Assembly (NCBI GenBank): GCA_014058105.1
Contig: JACGCM010001655.1
Coordinates: forward strand, 1,860,001-1,924,000
Reading direction: 5' to 3'
DNA length: 64,000 bases
Origin: Kingdonia uniflora
Lineage: Eukaryota; Streptophyta; Magnoliopsida; Ranunculales; Circaeasteraceae
Positions 24,600 through 37,106 of the stretch are shown in pieces. Positions within the stretch are counted from its first letter, which is position 1, and each line of letters opens with the position of its first letter. The translations under genes were made by a program, and so were the position numbers. Below the pieces are notes generated by a model. The model saw only the letters and a program-made list of their open reading frames with translations, did no database searches and was not told the origin of the DNA.

Positions 24600-25572
24600 C
24601 ACTTCTGAGGCAACATTTGATAGATCACTGTGCACACAGACCTAATTCACGTTTTCATAATTTATAAGCAAAACAATGAGCTAGTGGTTACGAACCTCAA
24701 GTTTATGCCTACTAAAAGTAAGCATGTGACAAGGTCACACAATACTGGGTTTAGTGACAGGGGAAGTTACAGAGAGGGTTATAACCATAGATTAACAAGA
24801 GGTGGTCGCAACGGCGGGATTAAATTCTAGCCATCTGTAACTTGAGGCAAGAGGAACCAGAAGTTTACTAATGGACCGAAATAGGATAGGAAAAATTCTA
24901 AAATGGATATGACATAGTTGGGTACGGGATTGCTAGGTACCCTAGATGATCCAAAGAAATTAGCCTCAGATTTATCACGTGATCGCAGTTAGGACAGACC
25001 ACGCTACGGCAGAGTTTACAGCTTTAGATTCCTCCCATGATACCAATACAGCATTAGATCAAGTTCTAAGAATGAACAGTAGTAAATTCTCAATAGATGA
25101 ATGATGTCACCTAGAGAGCATTATCAAGTAGTAACTTTACTTATTGAAGTAGTAGTTTTACTTTTATAGTTTTATCATTGACTGAGTTAGGAACTCCTTA
25201 GTGTTTAGTTTTATAGAATGCTCCTGACATGCACTGGTTTGGTATCACATATATGTGAGATTGTTCTTTGATTTTATTTTGTAAATTTATTACTTAGGAG
25301 TAGTTAAATTCCAAATATGATAGTTAATCTACTATATGCAACTAGACTATGGATCTATCTGCCCATTGAGCATGGATGATACTCAGATGAGTGGCGACAA
25401 ATGTCTAAGAGACATTAATACCAAACACTCGATTCTTTTGAGATATGCATATATTTCTTCTCTAACCATATACATCAGGGAAGGCACGAATATCATTGGC
25501 AAGACCAACATGATAGAACGCACTAAGTACATCCCGCTATTACTTTCTAACGATACGATACGAGGTATCTAG
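24600..25572 (+). pseudogene. Copia gag end and gag-pre-integrase remnants
   Basis: Codons at 24,700-24,830 give a basic Gly/Arg/His-rich tail (THNTGFSDRGSYREGYNHR) like that between capsid and zinc knuckle of plant copia Gag, although the knuckle is lost. At 25,390-25,570 codons give GDKCLRDINTKHSIL and TNIIGKTNMIE, matching the GD.CLPDSATTHTIL...G...I.G protease/pre-integrase segment of copia Pol. The Asp-Ser-Ala protease active site reads DIN here. Confidence 0.55.
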
Positions 25573-26299
25573 TCCACTTTATAAACTAGTAAATCTAGCC
25601 ATATTTTACTGAGTTTAGGGGGATACATGATAATACTTGTCACGTAATGACTATCAAAAATAATAACAGACAATGTTCTGTGCATTCACTCCATGTATAA
25701 AAGGTAGAACACGTTATTGGAATAGTTTCCAATACACTCCTTTAGGCTCGGATAGTGAAGAGGATTATCAGGATTGCATCTCAACTTTCCTTAAAAGGAA
25801 AGAAGAGCCAGAGAGTGTACATGTAACGATTGCTTTCAACGAAAGTCTATTATTTTATCCTAGTATGACCAAGGTGGAGTGGGATCTCTAGCCTTTGCTT
25901 CAAACGTATCCATGGAGATACATGTAGACCTTTCCATTCACATAGTGGCCCACTTGAATATTTATGGTCATAAAAGATGCATTAAAGAGATGATCTTACG
26001 TTTGCCTACTCATAAAATCTAGGAATACAACGTTAGGACGACTTCTCACTTAGATCATTCAATCACAGGCTCAATTCCGGGATTAACTGATCAAAGTCGA
26101 TCGATACGACTTGATGCGGGCTTGGGAGCTGGACTCACAGGCTTTTGATGATTATTTTACCGCTAAATGGGATAAATGATTAAGTATCGTGAGTACCCTA
26201 TACCATACCCAACTCGAGATTGGCAGAGAACCTAATCATGCAATTTAGGATAATCGCTAGGCCACTGTTATTACGATTATAGCTTCCAGCTAGTATGCG

Positions 26300-26900
26300 G
26301 GATATATATTCTTGCTCCCACAACACTGATTATGGTTCGTCCCTTAGCAAATCATCAAATTATTTTTTCCCAAAAGTAACTCGTAACTGGGTCTGAGCCC
26401 GGTGTCACCCATCGATGAATATTTGGATGTTCTATCTATGTGTCAATCGTATCATAATGTATGAAGATGGAACCCTCAATATCGGCTTGGTATTAAGTGG
26501 GTTATGATTCGTATTTATCACAAGATATTTGAAACCCACTAGCAACGTATATACTGTAGGGCAGATAATTATCACTTTGATGAGATAATATTCTCAGTAT
26601 TGGGGGGAGATATGACAGTCAATGATGAGGTCCTAGAAAACACCATCGTTGTCTCATCTAGATCCCTATACATAAGTTAGGTGACAATAAGGTTCAACGG
26701 ATTACAGACCTCCAATAGGTCGCAAATAATTTGATAGACGCATTTATAGGCACTATTAAAGTACCGTAAGTATATGTACCTGCAAGTAATATACCTACAC
26801 AGCAAAATATTCTAGGGGAACAAGTACCGCAGCAGAACGTTTTAGGGTAATTAGTACCACAAACGAATCGGAGGCTCGCGCTTAATGTGAAGCACCGTTG
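26300..26900 (+). pseudogene. Copia integrase C-terminal remnant
   Basis: Across two frames the codons parallel the copia block that follows the integrase core: KMEPSISAWY..GYDS-type text, then IYHKIFETH and RADNYHFDEIIFSVLGG. In relatives this reads GYESPSIIRYLEP...F.ARFADCHFDE.VFP.LGG. The frame changes at least twice and stops occur, so no protein is possible. Confidence 0.6.
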
Positions 26901-27616
26901 GAAAAAAGTATTTTGAGCCAGAGAGTTGTAGAATAAGGAACGAATATAACTAATGGTGCAGTCAGTTCATCGAGGACGGAACCACCCATTGACGAGGCAA
27001 TAGTAGTTACACGACCAGTTGATGCATTATGAGACTAGCCCAGCGTAGCACATACGTGTATGATGATAATAAGATATCGATTTATTAAAAGTCTATAATT
27101 ACACAACGTAGGATTGTTCAGTAGAGATTTGTCGACAAGGTATTCATATTCGTTGATGTGCTCGCCATCACGGATAAGGATTTAGAGCCAAAGTGGGCAT
27201 CTGAAATCCAAACGGAGCTTAGGTTGCTAGCATAATGCGAAATGATACAATTGAACTTATCGATTATAAATAGGAAAGGTACGAAAACACAATTAACTTA
27301 GAGAGATAATTTGGTCAAGGAAAGACTACCTGCCTAGGAAATCTTTTAGAGATCTGGCACCTATTACCCGGTTATGGATGCTATAACATTTTAATACTGA
27401 TCAGTCTATCAAGTTGTTGGGGGCAAGTTAGATATGCGTCTGATATAAATACTGTATATTTATATGGGAAACTAGATATGGATATATACATAAAACTAGA
27501 TGGGGAGGTATAAGCTTTAGGAAGCAACTAAGCCCGACACATAAGGTGTGCACGTAATAAAACTTGAAAAGTTATTATTGACTTGAAGCAATTAGGGCCC
27601 ATGAGGATATAGTAAG

Positions 27617-27846
27617 TTGGCTGAGTTTTTGATGGTCGGGGACTTTGCATATATCCTTATCTGTCCATGCGTTCTTATTCAAAACACAGATATTAGCTTT
27701 ACTCATCATAGCAATGTACTAAATGATTTTCATATCATTAGACCTCCTGGAGAGATCATGAAAGCCGCTGAATACCTTGAGAAGGAATTCGAAATACAAG
27801 GCCTTTGGAAATCAAAAGTGTCTCAATTTGCAGATCTAACATCTTA
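27617..27846 (+). pseudogene. Copia reverse transcriptase fragment
   Basis: A 76-codon open frame contains PCVLIQNTD...PPGEIMKAAEYLEKEFEIQGLWKS, aligned with CVFIKK...VYVDD..IIG...EI......L..EFEMKDLG of copia RT. The VDD catalytic motif is not preserved at its expected place (about residue 40). It is a remnant. Confidence 0.65.
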
Positions 27847-28982
27847 ATAGTGGCACTCATACATTAAGAAATATCTATTAAAAGATTTATCCAACAGTTT
27901 GATATGGATGAGCACATGGTGTTAAGTCATTTATTGCGCGTCCAATACTTGGGTACGGACAACGACATCTTCCACCATCCTAATGGGGGGGACTCCTAGG
28001 GCTATGATGCCATAGCTAGGAGGTATTTTGCTATAGTTAGCTAGGTATACTAGACCCAATGACTCATTTGCACTAAACTATTTGGCTTACCATAGTTTTG
28101 TTCCTACCCAAAGGCAATGGTTTGAGATCAAGGTCATTTTGTGGTATCTAATCGGTATTAAAGACTGGGGTCTAATCTGCACAAAATAGTAAACGCAAAA
28201 GTATAAAGTACACTAATATAAAATACTTTTCAAACCTACATATAGGCCATTATCAAAAAGATTGTGTTTATCTACGAGAATACATAAAGATTCCTGCAGA
28301 TCGATGAAGCAGACGGCAGTAGCTACACATCGAACCATAAAGATTCTTATACTTCATGAAGCCGGCAGAGAATGATGGTTGCGCTCTAAGACGCATCTCA
28401 TCAACCAAAGTTGTGGCGTGTTCTATCCAAGATAAAGCATCGACTATGTATAAAGATAATTCAGCTTGCATCATTCAAGTCAATGGCAATTTATTAATGG
28501 CGACATAATGAATCACATTTCATAAAAGCCATTCCAACCTTATGAATTATAAAAGGTGAATGAGATTGGCGTTGTTGAAGATATTCTAGAAGATATCTTT
28601 GCGAATCCATGCACGAAGACTCTTACACCACTTACGTTCAAGCAGCTAGTACACGGAATTGACATGCAGAAGATTTACTTATCAATATCACAGGGAGATA
28701 CATTTCAGGGAGATAAATCTCAAGGAGATCGACGCAGGGGCAGTAGTCCCAGCCTGACGTGGACACAAGCGTGTTGTACTCTTTTTCCTGATAGCACAGT
28801 TTTTATCCTAAGTGGTTTTACTGGCTGGAGGTTTTGATGAGGCAACATATACGCGTTCATAATCCATACAGGGCATAGGATTGTACTATTTCCCTGTACA
28901 ACTTTTTTGCCCAAGAGGGTTTTTGCTAGCCAGAGGTTTTGATAAGGCAAGTCATCCTAGTATGGAATAACCCAAGGGGGAG

Positions 28983-29182
28983 TGTTAGGAGTTGGGTCCA
29001 AGCCCAAGCTAGGAACCCAACAGGGTTGGGGTGTTCTATTAGGACTCCTAATATGCCCATAGGACCGATAGGGTTACGGGGAAAGTTTGAGTAGGATAGG
29101 CAACCTTGGTTGTAGGGTAATCTTTATATATCATAATCAATAAGAAATCCTCTCTTCTCTCTCTTTTTTATTCTAAGATCAA
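28983..29182 (+). repeat. Copia 3' LTR, 3'-truncated
   Basis: Starts TGTTAGGAGTTGGGTCC immediately after the polypurine tract and matches the 5' LTR up to the CT-rich CTCTCTT segment; the last roughly 70 bases of the LTR are absent or unrecognisable. The end coordinate is approximate. Confidence 0.75.
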
Positions 29183-29200
29183 TAATACTAAATGATAAGT

Positions 29201-29282
29201 TATGCCATGAGAATCAATCTCAGCTGTTGATCACCCTACCTTATACATATTGAGGAAAATATATGGTTTAGTTTATAACACA
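29201..29282 (+). repeat. Boundary module, copy 1
   Basis: About 80 bases beginning TATGCCATGAGAATCAATCT and running to GTTTATAACA. The same module occurs at about 39,857-39,935 and 47,843-47,925. Each copy marks the left edge of a gene-fragment unit. Confidence 0.7.
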
Positions 29283-31195
29283 GCCGTTAGATCATGAAGA
29301 TTATTTTGTCTATTCTTGAAATTTATTTAATACAAAAATGCCCCCATTTTGTATATACCAAATCCTATACAAAATAGGTATCTCAATCGTAATTACCTCT
29401 TGAAAATGGTAGGTATAAATGGAAGTCCCCCCACAAATTTTCTCCACTACGAAATAAGGGGTATTTTAGGAATTCTAAATACAAAATTAGGGGTATTTTG
29501 GTAAGTCCAGCTCGAATATTACTTAATCCAAACCTAAATTTTCTAAATGATTCGGCTTCTATGTCCTCGTTCTCAAATTCAAACATTCAAACATTCATTG
29601 ATCGAAGGCGATCGAAGCATCAATACTCTAAAAGCACGTCATCTCCTCCTTCTCAATCTGATGATGCGCAACGATGGAAGATGAAGGCCTACAAAATTAT
29701 TTGTAATTCACCTCAACTAACACCTCCCTCTCACTTCTCAGCAAATTGAACTTCTAGGGTTGCCAATTTTTACTCACCGATTCACCTCTCGAAGACTTTG
29801 ATCTCAATATTTGATTTGATTTTGATAAGTTTTAATAACTGCCATCCTCGAATCCATCACAATCCCTAGATGTTCTGCCTTTCGATCATCAAATACCTCA
29901 ACATCACTAATGATGGCTTCATCGGTTTAATCTATCTCCAATATTCATAAATCCGACGGGTTATCGAAATTTAGTAGTCTTAAACTCCAGTTATGGTACT
30001 AGAGGAGCACGGTGGCATCGGTGGTGTCGAAGAAAGCGAGGGATGTTCGGCGTGGAGATGGGGTTGTTTCTGAAGCTCAGGAAACTGCTCTGGAAGGTTT
30101 GGGTTTTTTTTAATTCTATTTCATTCTTGTTGGTCTTGTTGCTTAGTGTAAATTAAGTGGAATTGAAATATTTTAGGATTTATTGGTTTAGAGCTGTTAT
30201 AGAATGCATATGATGAAACGGATTAATGGGTGATGTGGTTTATATTCAGTTCCCAATTTGGAAGTTGAAAAGGGATCAAGCCTGTAATATTAGCAATGAA
30301 AGAAGAGTAGGAGACTATGTTTGAGATCTACAAAAGTAGTACGGTAATCCAGAGTGTAGGTAGGTAATGAATTCAATAGAAGAAATGATTTTAGGGATAT
30401 TATAATAGATTCACTCAATTAGTAATCATCAAAAAAGATTAGGATGGTTTATTCTTCAACAACTAGGGCCAATAAGAAATCTATGCCGATTATTTAAGAG
30501 CGGCGAAATTTTTCTCCCAACGAAACTAAACATATAACATTTTTTTCTATTGAAAGTGTCACTGACGCGAATGAGAATTAGTACATGTTTGTCCTCTTTG
30601 TGTGGTTATTATTAGGTTTGGAGTATTGCATCTGATAGCATGTTACTTTGATAGTATCAAAAATAGTGGCAAAAGTTTTCAACAGTTGGTCTATTGAAAG
30701 GTTGTCGTCGGTACTGTATTAGTTAAGAAAAAAAGGATTCATTCAATGCAGAATATTGCAATATTATCTTCTTTCTTTGGATTGCAATTATTATCTTGGA
30801 GATTAAGGGGATCTCCTCCTCTTTAAGCAAAGCATATGTGATAATAGATGTATTTTTTTTTAGAATTTTATGTCTGTGTGGTGGGAGATATTTGACTTGA
30901 ATCATTACCTTTGAGTATCCATCTTGGAGATTATGGGAATACTCTTCTCTAAGAACAAAGGGTAGGGATCTCAGAGGTATCTTTAAAGATTTCATGTCGA
31001 GGCGATAGGAGATATGTGACATTACCCGTCCTTGAGGTTTATCAGTAGCAATTGATCAAATATAACCTCATTGTTGATCTTAATAAAAATAGGATAATGA
31101 TTAGGCAAGTTTGAAAAATGATGCGAATAACAAATTTTTTTGCATTAGATTCACGACTAACATTTTCTTATGTCCAAGATATTCTAGCTTTTTGA
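29201..31195 (+). repeat. Copy A, left part of duplicated PGI/COX unit
   Basis: This block is collinear with 47,843-49,854, with high similarity by eye and only small indels and substitutions. It contains an upstream open frame (29,498-29,749) that has a counterpart at 48,047-48,256, and a later segment starting ATGGCTTCATC near 29,908 which could be the first exon of a plastid-targeted protein ending at AAACTGCTCTGGAAG before a GTTTGG donor. In neither copy is that frame intact. The rest looks intronic. Confidence 0.85.
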
Positions 31196-31246
31196 ATTTT
31201 CCTGTGTATTACTCTTTCCTTCAGAGATAATCTCAATTTTATACAG

Positions 31247-32054
31247 GGAATGGGGTCAGCGCTGTACTCTAATGACCGCGAGCCAATTACAGTTAAAGTG
31301 CAAGAAGTGACCCCTAGATCGGTGGGTACTCTAATAGCTCTTTACGAGCGAGCTGTTGGGATTAACGCATTACTTGTCAATATAAATGCCTACCACCAGC
31401 CAGGTACATTTGTTTAGTTTATTTTCTTGCCATACTATTCATGTTAAAGAGAAGATCTTAAATTCAATTTTTTAGCTATCTTAAGGATGTTTTGCAACTC
31501 CTTATCCACAAGTTAATACATTCCTTTTAATAAAAAAATTTGAATATTCAAGGATCTCTCGAAGCTTGGGTAGCACTTGTATATGAGGAAAATGATCTTT
31601 TATTCTCCAATTCCCTAAATAAATGATCTTTGCATTTTTCTGTTCTCATTGAAATTGTTCCAAAGCCTCGGCCATGCATATATATTTTAACGAATACATC
31701 ACTAATTATTTAAGTCATCATAACATCTTAATTTAACGTCTATACCAGAATCTATATGTTACTTTCTGTTCTAAATTATAATTAATGTGTTCCATTTTAG
31801 TTGAGATTGATCCGTATGAGGCAATCCTACTTCTACATTCATGATCCCAAAGTTCCTGTAATACAAAGGAGATTAACTATTTAATTCGAACTGGCCTTGC
31901 CAAATTATGGTCTTACATATTTATAACAAGGAGTTCATCATCCACATCTTCTTTCTATAACCTCTATAACAAGGAGTTCATCATCCACATCTTCTTTCTA
32001 TAACCTCTGTTTGATGAAATTTCAGGTGTAGAGGCTAGGAAAAAGGCTGATTGA
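31247..32054 (+). pseudogene. PGI1: Plastid glucose-6-phosphate isomerase fragment (copy A)
   Basis: Exon 31,247-31,403 encodes [20 protein letters not shown] then [16 protein letters not shown] and ends NINAYHQP at a GT donor; the next exon starts at 32,026 (GVEARKKAD) and runs into a stop. These are two 3' exons of the plastidic isomerase that interconverts glucose-6-phosphate and fructose-6-phosphate in starch metabolism. All catalytic exons upstream are missing. It was made from a copy-B-like version by internal deletion. Confidence 0.85.
31924..32012 (+). repeat. Short tandem duplication in copy A
   Basis: A 43-46 base unit (AACAAGGAGTTCATCATCCA... CTATAACCTCT) occurs twice in direct succession. 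Copy B has it once (54,896-54,940), so the duplication happened after the two copies separated. Confidence 0.85.
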
Positions 32055-32129
32055 TTTGTTTCCAGTTTGATGATTATTCAACGATTGAGGGAATCATAGT
32101 TTATTAATGTTAGTAGATACTGTTATGAT

Positions 32130-32285
32130 ATGAAAAGTACTCGAGAAATTCATGCAAGTGGTGTTAAGAAGATGGTGGGACATGGTGTCCATGCTGATAA
32201 GCCATACTACATACATGGTGTCACACGATGATGAGATATCAACGTGTGAAGATGCCCATTTTTCAGTTTTAGACAGCTTGCTTGG
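32130..32285 (+). pseudogene. COX VIIc-like gene, copy A, 5' part (split by LINE)
   Basis: The frame from the ATG at 32,130 reads STREIHASGVKKMVGHGVHA then DKPYYIHG and ends early because of small deletions. It is the homologue of the intact frame at 55,058-55,282. The membrane-spanning part is on the far side of the LINE (39,401-39,460). Confidence 0.7.
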
Positions 32286-32433
32286 GTGATTCTTTTTAGA
32301 CAACATTTTGTAACTCAACAAGGGAAGAACGGTAGGAGAGAAAAGAGAAAAAATTGCAAATATTTGGAGTTGATTTTCTAATTTGGGGGAAATCAAAGAT
32401 GGGGTTGGATCTCTAGATCAATTTGTGGTCACA

Positions 32434-33841
32434 ATGGATCTATGGGAGATGAAGGCTGTATCAAAGGTGAGAGCTCTGTCTAAGGAGAGCACTCCTTCTT
32501 TTGCTGGTCTCTTTAAACCATAATTAGTAGATGTCTACTTTCTTCTAATGCCTGGGATGAAAGGGGAGTTTCCAAAAATCAAGATTCTGGAAGAAGGAGT
32601 TAAAAGGGGTGTGGAGAGATTTCAATTTAGTCTCATTGGGAGACATGATCTCCTGAAAACAAAATTAGCAAACGCAAGAGCACAAACGTTATCTCTATGG
32701 AAGCTCAAAGGTTCTTGTTAATTCATACCCCTGGGAAAAGGTTTCTTCACCATCTTGCTGGACAATGAAGATAACAAATTTCAGATAGGGCGGGGTGGAC
32801 CTTGGCATAATGATAATCTGTTATTGAGGGTTATCCCTTGGGTAGCAAACTTTGACGTGCTGAAGCAAAGAGACTCAAATGCTATGGTCTGGGTAAAATT
32901 CTCGGGACTGCCAAATGAATACTGGGAGGAAGACATACTCAACGCAATGGCCCGAACCATTGGTAACCCGGTACAAGTAGATGAAAGTACACTACGAAGG
33001 AACACGGGGCAGTATGCAAGTGTACTCGTGGATATAGATTTCTCGATGCCGATTGTTACGAAGAACTTTGTAGAAAAAGAGAACTATGAGTTTGTTTAAG
33101 AAGTTACGCTGGGAAGAACCCCTAAAGTGTGCCCCCATTGTAAGGTAGTGGGGCATATGGTATCTGAATGTAGGGATGTCAGAATGGAAATCCAAGTTGA
33201 AACTGTTAACACAAAAGAAGGGGAGGGAAAAACTAAGAAGAAGAAAAGGAATATGAAAAAGAAGAGGGATGGCCAGATAAAAGAGCACATCGAGGAAACA
33301 ACAAAGGCTGGTGATAAACAAAAATGAGTGTTGGCAGATAACACACCCAGTGGTAAGGTAGCTGAAACTCTAGTGCAGAGTAAGCAGAAGTTTAACAAAG
33401 GAATGGTTGAGACTTGGGATAATACCATTGTCCGAATGGACCAGAACAGTAGTATAGCCCACAATACAGGAACCAGCCTCTCTAAATCAAAGATGGTACC
33501 ATTCTCTTGGGAAGGGGATCAGGGAAATGAAAGTGCTAAAGAGGCAAGTATTGTAAAAAAAAACTTAGGCAGATATGGTAGAAGAAACAGATAGCACTAA
33601 CAATAACATTGAAGGGGTGGAGGTTGCTAAATATGAATCCGACGAGGGGAATGAAGAATTAATCAAATGCTCTGATGAGAGTATTAATGGTGATGATGCT
33701 TTATGCAGTCTAAAAGACCTCGAACTGGAGATTGAATGGACAACAGTACGAAATAGGAAAAATATGAGGCTATACAAAGCTAAGGCTTCTAATTTCCCAA
33801 AGAAGAAGGAGACTAGAAGACAACAACGAAGAGTGAGATGA
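32434..33841 (+). pseudogene. LINE ORF1, DUF4283 and zinc-knuckle protein
   Basis: From the ATG at 32,434 the frame runs with a few stops through FTILLDNEDNKFQIGRGGPW, LLLRVIPWVANFD, VWVKFSGLPNEYWEEDIL and IGNPVQVD, the DUF4283 pattern of plant L1 ORF1 proteins that bind the element RNA. It then has a CPHCKVVGHMVSEC zinc knuckle (CX2CX4HX4C) near 33,130-33,175, followed by a Lys/Glu-rich tail. Stops near 32,521, 32,720, 33,099 and 33,327 break it. Its last codon overlaps the ORF2 start (ATGA at 33,838-33,841), an arrangement suited to reinitiation. Confidence 0.85.
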
Positions 33842-34620
33842 ATAGAGCCTTTGTCTGGAATTGCCGAGAAGCAGGGAATAAAGATACCTGTGACACTCTT
33901 AGAGGTATAATTAAGAAGAATAAACCTAACATTGTTTGTATTATTGAACACAAAATTATGCCATCAATAAAAAGACTAAGGTATTTAAGAATCTCAGCCA
34001 TGACCGTTGACGCCATTTATTGCGAAAATGGTGATAAAATCCCTAACATCTGGATCCTTTGGGAAAAAAATCTTGATAAGCCAACTGTATTAGCTAAATC
34101 ACCCCAGTAGATCACTATTTTAAGTAAAAATGTTGTTATTTCTTTTGTTCCTGCCTACTGCTCCTATATAACTTGTAGGAAATTGGGGGATGAACTTAAA
34201 ATAATTGGGACTACTAATCTTCCTTGGCTTGTGGCTGAAGATTTTAATGTGATCCTTCGAGGTGACGAAAAAAGTGGTGGCAGGGGGGCCAGATGGAACG
34301 CTTCTACTGAATTTCAAGATCTTATCACCTATACTCACCTCATGATAGTGTCTTCACTGGGGGAAAATTTCACCTGGAGTAATTGCCAAAGGGATAAGAA
34401 TAGAATCTTGGTTAAACTGGACAGGATGCTTAAGAACAAAGCGTGGATAGACATGCACAGAGATTGGAAGTACACGATGCCGGCAAAAACTAACTCTGAC
34501 CATGCTCCTCTAATGGGATGGGATATGGGTTTTCCAAAAGCAATGAATACCTCATTCAGATTCTATAAAATGTGGATAAACCACGATCAATTTCTTGACA
34601 CCGCGAAACTAAGCTGGTAG
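33838..34620 (+). pseudogene. LINE ORF2 endonuclease domain
   Basis: The frames at 33,838-34,110 and 34,183-34,620 give WNCREAGN, IVCIIEHK, WLVAEDFNVIL (family GDFN), LDRML and SDHAPL, the signature order of the exonuclease-endonuclease-phosphatase fold that nicks target DNA to prime reverse transcription. A stop near 34,108 and another at 34,618 interrupt it. The catalytic His of SDHAPL and the Asn of DFN are kept. Confidence 0.85.
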
Positions 34621-34779
34621 AAAGAATTACAAGGGGACCCTATTTATGTGCTCAGTTAGAAACTCAAAAGATTAAAAATGGATCTCAAAAATTGGAATAT
34701 CAACAGCTTTGGAAATATAAAAATAGTTAGTAATGATCTCAATTACAAGATTGAAGAATTGGAACGATAACAAGAAGCA

Positions 34780-36405
34780 GATGTGGAGAATGATGGGATT
34801 GCGGCTGAGCTAAACCAGACTAAACAACAGGCAACAGTGGCTCTAAAGAATAAAGAGGAACTTTGGAAGCATAAATTTAGGGAGCAATGGCTAGAATCTA
34901 GAGATAGGAACACGGCATATTTCCATGCTATGGCCAAGATAAGAAGAACAAAAAGCTTGATTCATCGTATTAAAAGCATGGATGGAGTTATTTTGGAAAA
35001 CCAGGTGGACGTAAAGACCCATATTGTAAAATACTACACACAAAAATTTGCCTTTCAACCTGTTAACAGAGATGAAGAGTTAATTAATCTAGTGCCTCCA
35101 AGCATCTTCGAGGAAGATAACCAAAGGCTCATAACCTTACCAGATCTACAGGAAGTCAAGGATGTGGTCTTTGGTCTTAACCCAGAAAGTTCACCTGGTC
35201 CGGATGGTTTCTCTGGGTTTTTTTTTCCAGAAGTGTTGGGGCATAGTTGGGACTGAGGTTTACAAGGCAATCAAATCATTCTTTGGGGATTATACTTTTC
35301 CTATGGGGTTCAACTCTAACTTGATCGTGCTAATCCCAAAGATTCCAAACGCCATCGAATTAAAGCATTACAGGCCTATATGTATGGGCAATTTTGTGGT
35401 TAGGATTATATCCAAAATGCTAACTGTGAGATTGAGTAATATTGTCAAAAGCTGGGAAAAAAAAAGACATGGTGGAAATGTTGGTATTAAACTAGATATT
35501 ACTCAAGCTTATGATACCCTCAGCTGGGATTTCATAATGATAGTCCTCAGAAGAATGGGATTTGCTCTCAAGTTATGCCGATGGATTCAAGTTCTCCTAA
35601 CAAGTGGTTTCATTTCTACTCTGGTAAACGGGGGACCCACAGGTTTCTTTAAAGCTGGAGGGGACTCAAGCAGGGGGATCCTCTATCACCCACTCTCTTT
35701 GCACTAGCCGAAGATTCCTTGAGTAAAGGGCTAAACAACTTGGTTACAAGGGGCTGGGTAAGACCAATGCTTGCGACTAAGGGAGTGACTGCGCCTTCAC
35801 ACTTACTATTTGCAGATGATAATTTTGTCTTTGTGAATGGTCATTTAAGAGGCTTAAAGATTCTGAAGAAATGGCTACATAGATATCAAGATGCTTTAGG
35901 AGAGATTTTCAGTGAACCAAAAAGCAAGTTGTTCCTGGGTACAATGAAGACTGAGAAAAAGGAGATAATAAAAGAGCTGTTTGGGCTTAATGAGGAGATT
36001 TACCCAGAAAACTACTTGGGTATTCCAATCATGCAAGGAAGAGTCACTAAGGCCACTATTAGGCCTTTGATCGAGAAGATTAATAAAAGAGCTAGTGGGT
36101 TGGCAGGTAGTATGCTATCGATTCAGGGTAGAGTTGTTCTGGTTAAATCAGTGCCAAGTAGCCTCTCAATCTACAATATGGAGGTCTACAAATGGCCAAT
36201 GTCCATTAATAAAGAAGGGGAAAGGATACTCAAAAATTTCCTTTGGTCAGGTAATTCAAGTATCTGAAAAGCATGTGTGGTTGGATGGAATAAATCATGT
36301 AAACCTGGAAAAGAAAGGGGCATTGACATTAGAATTTTAAAGGAAGCAAATCTATCTCTGCTAATGAAGCTAGCATGGAATTTCCTGAATGGCCAAGATG
36401 ATTGA
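34780..36405 (+). pseudogene. LINE ORF2 reverse transcriptase
   Basis: Codons give WKHKFREQWLESRDRNTAYF, PGPDGFSGFFF, VLIPKIPNAIELKHYRPICM, KLDITQAYDTLSWDF and LLFADDNFVFV, then the SKLF.....YLGIP.MQ thumb region. The FADD catalytic motif and the first catalytic Asp (KLD) are intact. Relative to the inverted arm, about 130 bases between VRLSNI and GGNVGIK are missing, and further frame changes occur near 35,230, 35,680 and 36,267. Confidence 0.88.
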
Positions 36406-37106
36406 TCCAAACTCATGAGAGTAAAGTTCAACACCAAATTTTGCAGCCGGATTTATTCTACTCAAGGTTCCTCCATATGGGCAGGGATTCGATGGGCTGC
36501 TACTGAAGTTGAACAAAGAAGTGAGTGGATAATTGGTGATGGGAAAGATATTGATCTTTGGAGGGACAATTGGTGTCACCAACTCCCTCTCAAAGAACTA
36601 ATTAACTCTGACTCTATTCCATTGAATTGCCTAAAAGAAACAGTGAGTAACATTATTCAAGATGGCCATTGGAGGGTACATAGTGACATGACAACCATCT
36701 TACAAAGACTGAACATTGACCTCCCGACTAGTCAGATTAGTTGTGGCCAGCCTGATAAGAAGATATGGAAACCTAATATTCACGGCAGATTCTTAGTTAA
36801 AAGTACTTTTCAAGAGATCGGAAACAAAGGGTCACTATGCTGGTGGAGTAAATATGTATACAAACAAGCTATCCATCCAAGATTGAGTTTGTGGCGATGG
36901 AGACTACTACAGAATTGCCTACCTACTGATGAGAACATCAAAAAGAAAGGCATTTGTGCAATTTCTAGATGTTGTTTGTGCGTAAATGCTGAAGAAGCTA
37001 CAAATTATCTATTCTGGCAGTGTAAATTGACCAAACTATAGATTTGGATTTTCCAGCTCTTTAAAATCCAGATTTCGAATTGGAATCTACACAGTATGTT
37101 AAAAGC
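35376..37106 (+). repeat. LINE inverted repeat, left arm
   Basis: This 1.73-kb segment is repeated inverted at 37,168-38,980 with only a 61-base spacer. The inner ends pair as ACACAGTATGTTAAAAGC against GCTTTTAACATACTGTGT. By eye the arms differ at a few percent of positions, plus a roughly 130-base deletion in this arm near 35,450. Transcription through both arms would give a long hairpin RNA. Confidence 0.88.
36415..37041 (+). pseudogene. LINE ORF2 zf-RVT region, left arm
   Basis: A 208-codon open frame has WIIGDGKDIDLWRDNWC, IWKPNIHGRFLVKSTF and WRLLQNCLPTDENIKKKG, ending RCCLCVNAEEATNYLFWQC. This is the zf-RVT module (CCxCxxxxEExxxHxFxxC type) that follows the RT of plant L1 elements; the His is replaced by Asn-Tyr. 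An upstream stop separates it from the RT frame. Confidence 0.8.

Larger units (their letters stand above)
22829..29182 (+). mobile_element. Decayed Ty1/copia retrotransposon
   Basis: Two related LTRs (22,829-23,098 and 28,983 to about 29,180) flank 5.9 kb. After the 5' LTR comes CGTTACTAGCACGC, close to the CGTTATCAGCACG primer-site motif common in plant copia elements; before the 3' LTR is a CCAAGGGGGAG polypurine tract. Fragments of gag, gag-pre-integrase, integrase and reverse transcriptase occur in the copia order (integrase before RT). Stops are frequent in all frames, so this is an old insertion. Confidence 0.82.
31196..32285 (+). repeat. Copy A, right part of duplicated PGI/COX unit
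   Basis: Collinear with about 54,166-55,215 of copy B. The join at 31,195/31,196 corresponds to loss of about 4.3 kb present in copy B (49,855-54,165). Homology is broken again near 32,285 by the LINE and resumes at 39,401. Confidence 0.85.

Noticed and set aside
32094..32396. Minus-strand 100-codon frame (and its partner at 55,022-55,321)
   Set aside because: Both are antisense shadows of the COX VIIc-like gene; conserved only because the plus strand is duplicated.
33096..33464. Minus-strand 122-codon hydrophobic frame
   Set aside because: Antisense of the Lys/Glu-rich ORF1 tail of the LINE; hydrophobicity is an artefact of the complementary codons.
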